Assembly: GCA_027314845.1 (NCBI GenBank)
Contig: DAHVAA010000009.1
Coordinates: 1-18,072 of the forward strand
Direction: 5' to 3'
Length of the DNA: 18,072 bases
Origin: Thermoplasmata archaeon
GTDB lineage: Archaea > Thermoplasmatota > Thermoplasmata > UBA184
Both the position numbers and the translations under genes were made by a program. This document shows, piece after piece, positions 13,327 to 18,072 of this stretch. The notes below the pieces were generated by a model that was not told the DNA's origin, made no database searches, and was given only the letters and a program-made list of their open reading frames with translations. Position 1 is the stretch's first letter, and the number at the start of each line of letters is the position of its first letter.

Positions 13327-15432
13327 TCAGGACGACGAGCCCGGCCCCCCGGATTTCCTGTCGGCCGACGACGGGCCAGAACCCCCCTCAGTGGACTTCT
13401 CGGCCTTTGAGGTCGGCTCTTCTTTCCACTCCGCCACCGCCGGGGTGCCACTCGGCGGACGGCCCGCGCGCCTCCGAGCCCGCAACCACAATACAGCGAA
13501 CAGCAGCGTCGCTGCGACGAGGAACGCCACCACGAGCGCAACGTCGAAGAGGGTCGTCGAGTAGACGGGAGGATACGCCTGGGTGAAGTCGAGCGTCGCG
13601 GTGGTCGCCCCCGCGACGACGGCCGAGACGGTCACCGTCTGCTGGAGCGAAGTAAGATCGTAGGTGGCGGCCCACGTGCCGGTCACGGTGTAGTTGCCCG
13701 CGGGAACCAGGAACGTCAGGGAACCCGACCCGTTCGTGAGTCCCGAGGCGATGGTGGAGCCGGTGGTGGCGTTCACGACGGCTACGAAGACGCCGGAAAG
13801 CCCGCCGCCGCTCGAGGTGGTCGCGCGGACCGTGAGGGCGAAGACGTGGGCCGCGACGACCTCGAACGGACCGTCCCCGCCGACCGTCACCGTCGCCCCG
13901 AACACTACCTGACTGTCGTCGTACACCACGGTGAGAGTGTAGTTCCCCGCGGGCACCTGGGCGAGGGAGAACTGGCCGCTCGCGCTTCCGACGATCAGCG
14001 GGTACGCCGTACCGTTAGGGTGAATGACCGTGATCAAGGGGTACGGCAGGGGCGCGCCGGTCGCCGCAACGATGTCGAACGTGGGGTAGACCACCGCGGC
14101 GTGAAGCACGAACTGGGTGGAATTGTTCGTGACCGACTCGAGGAACTCGCCGACGGAGATCCCTTCCCAGCTCACCGCGAAGTCGTACTGGCTGCCCGCG
14201 GGGAGCTCGAAGCTCACCTGGCCGGTCGCGTTCGTCCGCCCGCTCGCCACCGGGGTGCCTGCGGAGAGCGCGGCGACGAGGGCGCCCGAGAGCGAACGGC
14301 CGTGGTCATCGACGACTCCGATCAAGACCGGGACCGGCGGCAGCCCGACGCTGACCCGCGCGGAGGAGAAGGCGATACGCCCGTAGTACGCGGGCAACGT
14401 GACCTGTCCCGCTAGGTTGTGCTCGGTGTTGTCGGTCGCGTTGACCGTGAAGTTGTACGTTCCCGCCGCCAGCCCCGAGTAGTTGAACGCGAGCTCGTAG
14501 GTCCCGTTAGGGGCGTTGGGAGCTGCCCGAACCGGCGCCGGATGCATCGGCGTTGGCGCGATCGCGACCGTGCCGTTCGAGGTCAGGACGGAGAAATCGA
14601 CAGAGAAGTTCTCGAAATCGTAGGCGCCGAGGGGGTCGGCGACCACGGCCCGCACCGTGACGGTGGTGTTCGCGACCGAGGTCGGCAGGACGGAGACCGC
14701 CTGCCCGGCCGTGTTCAGCACGGCGACGCTCGGGACCGTGAGATAGGTGCTCGCCGGTACGCTCACCGAGCTGACGTAGTACGTGCCTCCGACGAGCCCC
14801 CACCAAACTCCGTAGTTCTCGGCGGTGTTGCCGTTGATGGTCACGTTCACCTCGAGCGAACTCCCAGTCGGGATCGTGGCGTGCAGGGTCGGCCCGGCAA
14901 GGAAGACCAGCGTTGGGACGGAACTCCCCGGCCCGATCGCCGCGGTCGCCGTGGCCGGGCCGGTGCCGAGCGGGGTCAACGCGCCGTTCGGTGCGACCGC
15001 GTCGACGGTGAGCACGATCGAGCCGCCCGTGGGGGAGCTCCCGGACTGATTGAGGTAGACGGTCGCGTCGACGGTCCCGTTCAGCAGGAGGGGCGCGGCG
15101 AACGCCGGCGCCGCGACGAAGCTGACGGCATCATAATGGCTCGACACCGAGACGGCCCCCGAAGACGCCCAGGGGGACTGGCTGTCGTTCACGGTACTGA
15201 GCACGTTGAGGAACCGCGCAGACCCGACGGGAATCCCAAGGGAGGAGTTGTGAAGGTAGAACAGGAGGTTCGTGGGGGTCGGTTCCGGCCCGGTCCACGG
15301 GGTGGCGGCCGCCGATCCCGCCAGGACCCCGAGGATGAGCGCCGAGCCCAGCAGCAGGGACAGCACGGAAGCCGCGAATCTCGGTCGGGGACGGCGAGCG
15401 CCGGCGCCTTCGGGCGCAGGGGAGGTCGACAT
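13327..15432 (-). CDS. Large secreted beta-sandwich surface protein with C-terminal membrane anchor
   Basis: This 701-residue protein has a signal peptide (basic RRPRPRF, then hydrophobic SVLSLLLGSALILGVLAGSAAA, about residues 19-45), a long extracellular region, one membrane helix near the C terminus (about 628-648, followed by RARRRAG) and a 50-residue hydrophilic tail. The outer part is rich in Val, Thr, Ser, Gly and Asn and has about 20 N-glycosylation sequons. It contains at least three Ig-like or carboxypeptidase-regulatory-like repeats, recognised by GRTNATGQVSFELPAGSQYDF, GSASGQFSLAQVPAGNYTLTV and GLTNGSGSLTFLVPAGNYTVT. The frame opens at 15816, but ATG 15432 is chosen because the signal peptide follows it and a TATA box lies 29 bases before. 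It is probably a cell-surface or adhesion protein, with no evident link to heme. Confidence 0.85.
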   Translation of the reverse strand: MSTSPAPEGAGARRPRPRFAASVLSLLLGSALILGVLAGSAAATPWTGPEPTPTNLLFYLHNSSLGIPVGSARFLNVLSTVNDSQSPWASSGAVSVSSHYDAVSFVAAPAFAAPLLLNGTVDATVYLNQSGSSPTGGSIVLTVDAVAPNGALTPLGTGPATATAAIGPGSSVPTLVFLAGPTLHATIPTGSSLEVNVTINGNTAENYGVWWGLVGGTYYVSSVSVPASTYLTVPSVAVLNTAGQAVSVLPTSVANTTVTVRAVVADPLGAYDFENFSVDFSVLTSNGTVAIAPTPMHPAPVRAAPNAPNGTYELAFNYSGLAAGTYNFTVNATDNTEHNLAGQVTLPAYYGRIAFSSARVSVGLPPVPVLIGVVDDHGRSLSGALVAALSAGTPVASGRTNATGQVSFELPAGSQYDFAVSWEGISVGEFLESVTNNSTQFVLHAAVVYPTFDIVAATGAPLPYPLITVIHPNGTAYPLIVGSASGQFSLAQVPAGNYTLTVVYDDSQVVFGATVTVGGDGPFEVVAAHVFALTVRATTSSGGGLSGVFVAVVNATTGSTIASGLTNGSGSLTFLVPAGNYTVTGTWAATYDLTSLQQTVTVSAVVAGATTATLDFTQAYPPVYSTTLFDVALVVAFLVAATLLFAVLWLRARRRAGRPPSGTPAVAEWKEEPTSKAEKSTEGGSGPSSADRKSGGPGSSS

Positions 15433-15456
15433 GGCGCTTCTTGTTCTCCCGGATTG

Positions 15457-15475
15457 CGGTATTTGAACGTACGTC
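15457..15475 (-). promoter_or_regulatory. Promoter of the surface-protein gene
   Basis: On the minus strand TTCAAATACC forms a TATA-like box centred about 29 bases before the ATG at 15432, predicting an almost leaderless mRNA. No ribosome-binding sequence precedes that ATG, which agrees. Immediately upstream of the box, overlapping its first base, is the palindrome ACGTACGT, placed where a BRE or an operator would be. Confidence 0.5.
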
Positions 15476-15560
15476 CCAATTACGAGGCGTGCAAAGGGAG
15501 GGGCCGTGCCGAGGCGCTCGCGCGGGTTCCGGTTCAGTTCACCAGGTACCCTACCCACGC

Positions 15561-16012
15561 CTAGACCGCTACCGCGATCGAGATTCCGACGAAGGCGAGG
15601 GGCAGGAACTCGGTGAGTATGAGCCGGGCCGACCCGATCGAGGCAGCCCAACCGCTCCGACCGGAAGAAGCGCGGGCGGTGGACCGCGCAGAGGGGAGGA
15701 GGTCCACCGTGACGCTCCCTCTGGACCGGAGGGGCACGGTAGCCTCGAACGAGTCGTCGAGCGGAGATGGGGACTCCTCGAGCAGCCGGCGGTCTCGCGC
15801 CAGAGCGCCTGAGCATCGCTCGTCCGAGGGAGAAGCTCCGCCCAGACCGAGGAGATCGCGGAGAGGAACGGGGCGACGAGCGCCAGCTCTCCGGGATGCG
15901 AGTTGAAGTAACCGATCGCGGAGCACAGCGCGCCGAAGAGACCGATGCCCCTCTCCGCGCTCCCGTGGCGTAGGAGAGGATTCTTACGGACCGCGTTCCA
16001 GCCTTCGATGGC
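15561..16012 (-). pseudogene. Frame-disrupted membrane-protein gene downstream of hemE
   Basis: Two adjoining minus-strand frames both have high third-position GC and protein-like translations, and they fit end to end. The first runs from the hemE stop and reads WNAVRKNPLL...GIGLFGALCSAIGYF...LALVAPFLSAISSVWAELLP. The second reads RRLLEESPSPLDDSFEATV, continues for about 50 residues, and ends in the hydrophobic LILTEFLPLAFVGISIAVAV. The switch falls near 15802-15805, where the minus strand has CTCT; removing one CT would join them as SDAQALARDRRLLEES. The joined product would be about 150 residues with two or three membrane helices. No ATG, GTG or TTG starts the first frame. I recognise no family. 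A sequencing or assembly error, a decaying gene or unusual decoding are the choices. Confidence 0.5.
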
Positions 16013-17044
16013 TCAGGAGGTCTCCGCAGGCCGACCCGCGTTGTGCACGAATTCGACCAGCTCGGCCACGGCCTCGGGCGGCGTCTCGGGCAAGACCCCG
16101 TGGCCCAGGTTGAACACGTGAGCGGACCGGTCCGGCACCTCCGCGAGCACCGCCCGGGCCGCCTCCCGCAACGCCGGGGATGGGGCGAGGAGGGCGCCCG
16201 GGTCGAGGTTCCCCTGAAGGCCCAGGCCGGGGACGAGGGCGCGCACGGCGCCCAACGGCATCCGCCAATCGACCCCGAGCGCGTCGCATCCCATGCCTCG
16301 GAACTCGGAGAGAAGGTGCGCCGAGCTGGTCGAGAAGTATATCGTCGGAAGGCCGAGGGGGCGCACGGCGGTGAAGATGCGCTCCAGCCGGGGGCGAAGA
16401 TGCCGAGCGAACGCCTCCCGCGTCAGCAGCCCGGCCCACGTGTCGAACAGCTGCAGCGCCCCCGCCCCCGCCTTCGCCTGCATCGTGAGGTAGGCGATCG
16501 TCATCTCGGTGAGCACGTCGAGCAACCGGTCGAATCGCTCCGGCGCGGCGTAGAGCATCCGGCGGGTCTCCACATACTCCCGCGAGGCGCCCCCGTCCAC
16601 GAGGTATGCCGCGAGCGTGAACGGAGCCCCTCCGAAGCCGACGATCGGCCGCTCGCGCTCCTCCTGGCGGAACCGTCGGATCGCCTGCCCTACGAAATCG
16701 ACCGAACGGACGTCGAACGGGGCCAGGGCCGCGACGTCCTCGTCCGTGCGGATCGGCCGCGGAAGGATGGGGCCGCGCCCCGGGTCGATGCGGAACTCGA
16801 TCCCGAGCCCCTCGAACGGTAAGCTGATGTCCGCGAAGACCACGGCCGCATCGACGTCGAACCGCCGCAGCGGCTGCAGCGTCGCCTCGGCGGCGAGCTC
16901 GGGGGTCCGGGCGATCTCGAGGATCGGGTGCCGCTCCCGAAGGGCCCGGTATTCGGGGAGGTAACGCCCGGCCTGACGCATCAGCCAGATCGGCGTGGTG
17001 TCGACCGGCTCGCCGCGCAGCGCCCGGACGAGGCGCTCGCGCAT
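16013..17044 (-). CDS. hemE: Uroporphyrinogen III decarboxylase
   Basis: HemE removes the four acetate carboxyl groups of uroporphyrinogen III, giving coproporphyrinogen III, and commits the pathway to heme rather than siroheme. The 343-residue length is standard. Family signatures are all visible: WLMRQAGRYLPEY (20-32), FADISLPFEGLGI (70-82, with the catalytic Asp at 72), GFGGAPFTLAAYLV, LFDTWAG, FSTSSAHLL, GVDWR, LQGNLDP and NLGHGVLPETPPEAV. The frame extends upstream through hemL in another phase; ATG 17044 is chosen because homology starts there and it overlaps the hemL stop by one base (TGATG), implying translational coupling. Archaea that make heme only by the Ahb route do not need HemE, so its presence is informative. 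Confidence 0.97.
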   Translation of the reverse strand: MRERLVRALRGEPVDTTPIWLMRQAGRYLPEYRALRERHPILEIARTPELAAEATLQPLRRFDVDAAVVFADISLPFEGLGIEFRIDPGRGPILPRPIRTDEDVAALAPFDVRSVDFVGQAIRRFRQEERERPIVGFGGAPFTLAAYLVDGGASREYVETRRMLYAAPERFDRLLDVLTEMTIAYLTMQAKAGAGALQLFDTWAGLLTREAFARHLRPRLERIFTAVRPLGLPTIYFSTSSAHLLSEFRGMGCDALGVDWRMPLGAVRALVPGLGLQGNLDPGALLAPSPALREAARAVLAEVPDRSAHVFNLGHGVLPETPPEAVAELVEFVHNAGRPAETS

Positions 17045-18072
17045 CAGCCGGCCCTCGCGTGGCCTGCGCGGAAGGCGTCCCGGAACGTCGACTCGGCACG
17101 CTCGAGGTCTCGCTCCGTGACCGCCATCGATACGAACGTCGTCTCGAGCGGGGAAGGAGGGAGTGCGACCCCGCCCCGCAGCGCGCGGTGGAAGAACCGG
17201 GAGTACCGAATCCGGTCGACACGACGCGCGCTCCTCTCGTCGACCACGGGCTCGCCGGCAAAGAACAGGCCAAGCATCGAACCGGCCCGCTGGACGCGGA
17301 ACGGAAGGGCCCCTTCTTCCGCCGCGAGCGTCTCGAGGCGCTCCTGGAACATGCGGCTCACGCGTTCGAGCCGAGCGTAGCGTGCGGGGACCAGCGCGTC
17401 GAGCGCCGCGGCCCCCGCCGCCATCGAAAGGGGATTGCCCGAAAGGGTCCCTGCCTGGTAGACTCCCCCGAGAGGTGCGAGGTGGTCGAGGATCTCCCGC
17501 CGGCCCCCGTAGGCCCCGACCGGGAGGCCGCCCCCGATCACCTTGCCGAGCGCGAAGAGGTCGGCGTGTCCCCCGAGGGCGCCGATCGACGCGCCCCGGC
17601 GGAGGCGGAAGCCCGTGATCACCTCGTCCGCGATCACGAGGGCGCCGTGCCGCCGGGCGAGACGCGCGAGGCCGGCGAGAAACCCCGGGCGCGGTGGAAC
17701 GACTCCCATGTTCCCGGCGACCGGCTCGACCAGTATGGCGGCGATCTCGGGGGACCACCGCTCGAAGATCCGGGCGAGCGACTCGAGGTCGTTGTACGGG
17801 CTCACGAGGGTCTCTCGGACGATCGTCCGTGGGACCCCCGCGGAATCCGGAAGCGAGTGGGTCGCCGGACCTGACCCGGCGCTCGCGAGGAGGCCGTCGG
17901 AGTGACCGTGGTAGCCGCCCGCGAATTTGACGACCTTCGCGCGACCCGTGAACCCCCGTGCCAGCCGAACGGCCGACATCGTTGCCTCCGTGCCGGAGCT
18001 GACGAACCGCAGGCGCTCCATCTCGGGAATCGCCGCGCGGATCCGCTCGGCGAGCTCGTGCTCGAGCGGAGA
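17044..18072 (-). CDS. hemL: Glutamate-1-semialdehyde 2,1-aminomutase (5' end outside window)
   Basis: HemL is the PLP enzyme that converts glutamate-1-semialdehyde to 5-aminolevulinate, the first tetrapyrrole precursor in the C5 pathway. The frame is open to the window edge. The 342 visible residues begin SPLEHELAERI and lack roughly 90 N-terminal residues of the usual 430. Signatures are FVSSGTEATMSAVRLARG, the active-site stretch KFAGGYHGHSDGLL, the PLP aspartate in VIADEVITGFR, and the Schiff-base lysine in FALGKVIGGGLPVGAYGG (visible residue about 177). Its TGA stop shares one base with the hemE ATG, so the genes form an operon, hemL first. Other early-pathway genes may lie just upstream, outside the window. 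Confidence 0.97.
   Translation of the reverse strand, partial: SPLEHELAERIRAAIPEMERLRFVSSGTEATMSAVRLARGFTGRAKVVKFAGGYHGHSDGLLASAGSGPATHSLPDSAGVPRTIVRETLVSPYNDLESLARIFERWSPEIAAILVEPVAGNMGVVPPRPGFLAGLARLARRHGALVIADEVITGFRLRRGASIGALGGHADLFALGKVIGGGLPVGAYGGRREILDHLAPLGGVYQAGTLSGNPLSMAAGAAALDALVPARYARLERVSRMFQERLETLAAEEGALPFRVQRAGSMLGLFFAGEPVVDERSARRVDRIRYSRFFHRALRGGVALPPSPLETTFVSMAVTERDLERAESTFRDAFRAGHARAG

Noticed and set aside
15433..15816. Extension of the surface-protein gene by 128 codons to ATG 15816
   Set aside because: It would bury the signal peptide in the interior and run through the frame-disrupted ORF. The promoter at 15457-15475 lies inside it.
15984..17273. A 429-codon minus-strand frame overlapping hemE and the end of hemL
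   Set aside because: Its Arg/Pro/Ala-rich translation has no domain, whereas hemE in the neighbouring phase has every family signature.
1..18072. CRISPR arrays, insertion sequences, rRNA genes
   Set aside because: No regularly spaced direct repeats, transposase motifs with terminal repeats, or rRNA sequences were seen on either strand.

Overview
The window looks archaeal, most likely from a high-GC Thermoplasmata-type or other euryarchaeal lineage. The evidence is an aIF2-beta fused to a TRAM domain, deoxyhypusine synthase, a presenilin-family intramembrane protease, a tRNA-Lys without an encoded CCA end, a FilR1-type winged-helix regulator, and TATA boxes about 25 bases before several genes, some of them apparently leaderless. 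The lineage call is inference; the domain call is firm.

Layout. (1) 1-2672, plus strand: the 3' part of aIF2-beta-TRAM, a presenilin-like protease, deoxyhypusine synthase with its own leaderless promoter, a hairpin, and tRNA-Lys(CUU). (2) About 2673-6000: a visibly less GC-rich stretch with a class I methyltransferase, a stretch of almost 1 kb with no convincing gene, a small secreted protein and a two-helix membrane protein. (3) 6168-7982: a 14-helix MFS exporter. (4) 8070-10413: on the minus strand, a ubiquitin-like MoaD/SAMP protein ending in Gly-Gly followed by a cytosolic Asp-box beta-propeller. A FilR1-type regulator diverges from this pair. (5) 10502-13261, plus strand: a radical SAM/SPASM protein, a HemJ/CopD-like four-helix membrane protein and a ferrochelatase. 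(6) 13327-15432, minus: a 701-residue secreted, membrane-anchored beta-sandwich protein. (7) 15561-18072, minus: a frame-disrupted membrane-protein ORF, hemE and the 3' part of hemL.

How the genes fit together. Five genes in regions 5 and 7 form a heme-biosynthesis neighbourhood. HemL makes 5-aminolevulinate and HemE makes coproporphyrinogen III. The HemJ-like protein is a candidate for ring oxidation and the ferrochelatase inserts iron. The radical SAM/SPASM protein is a candidate for the decarboxylation step that archaea otherwise assign to AhbD. Most archaea are known for the siroheme (Ahb) route, so a mixed route is the most interesting reading of the window. The MoaD plus beta-propeller pair is the second most interesting system. 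Region 1 joins initiation factor aIF2 and the aIF5A-modifying enzyme as a translation cluster.
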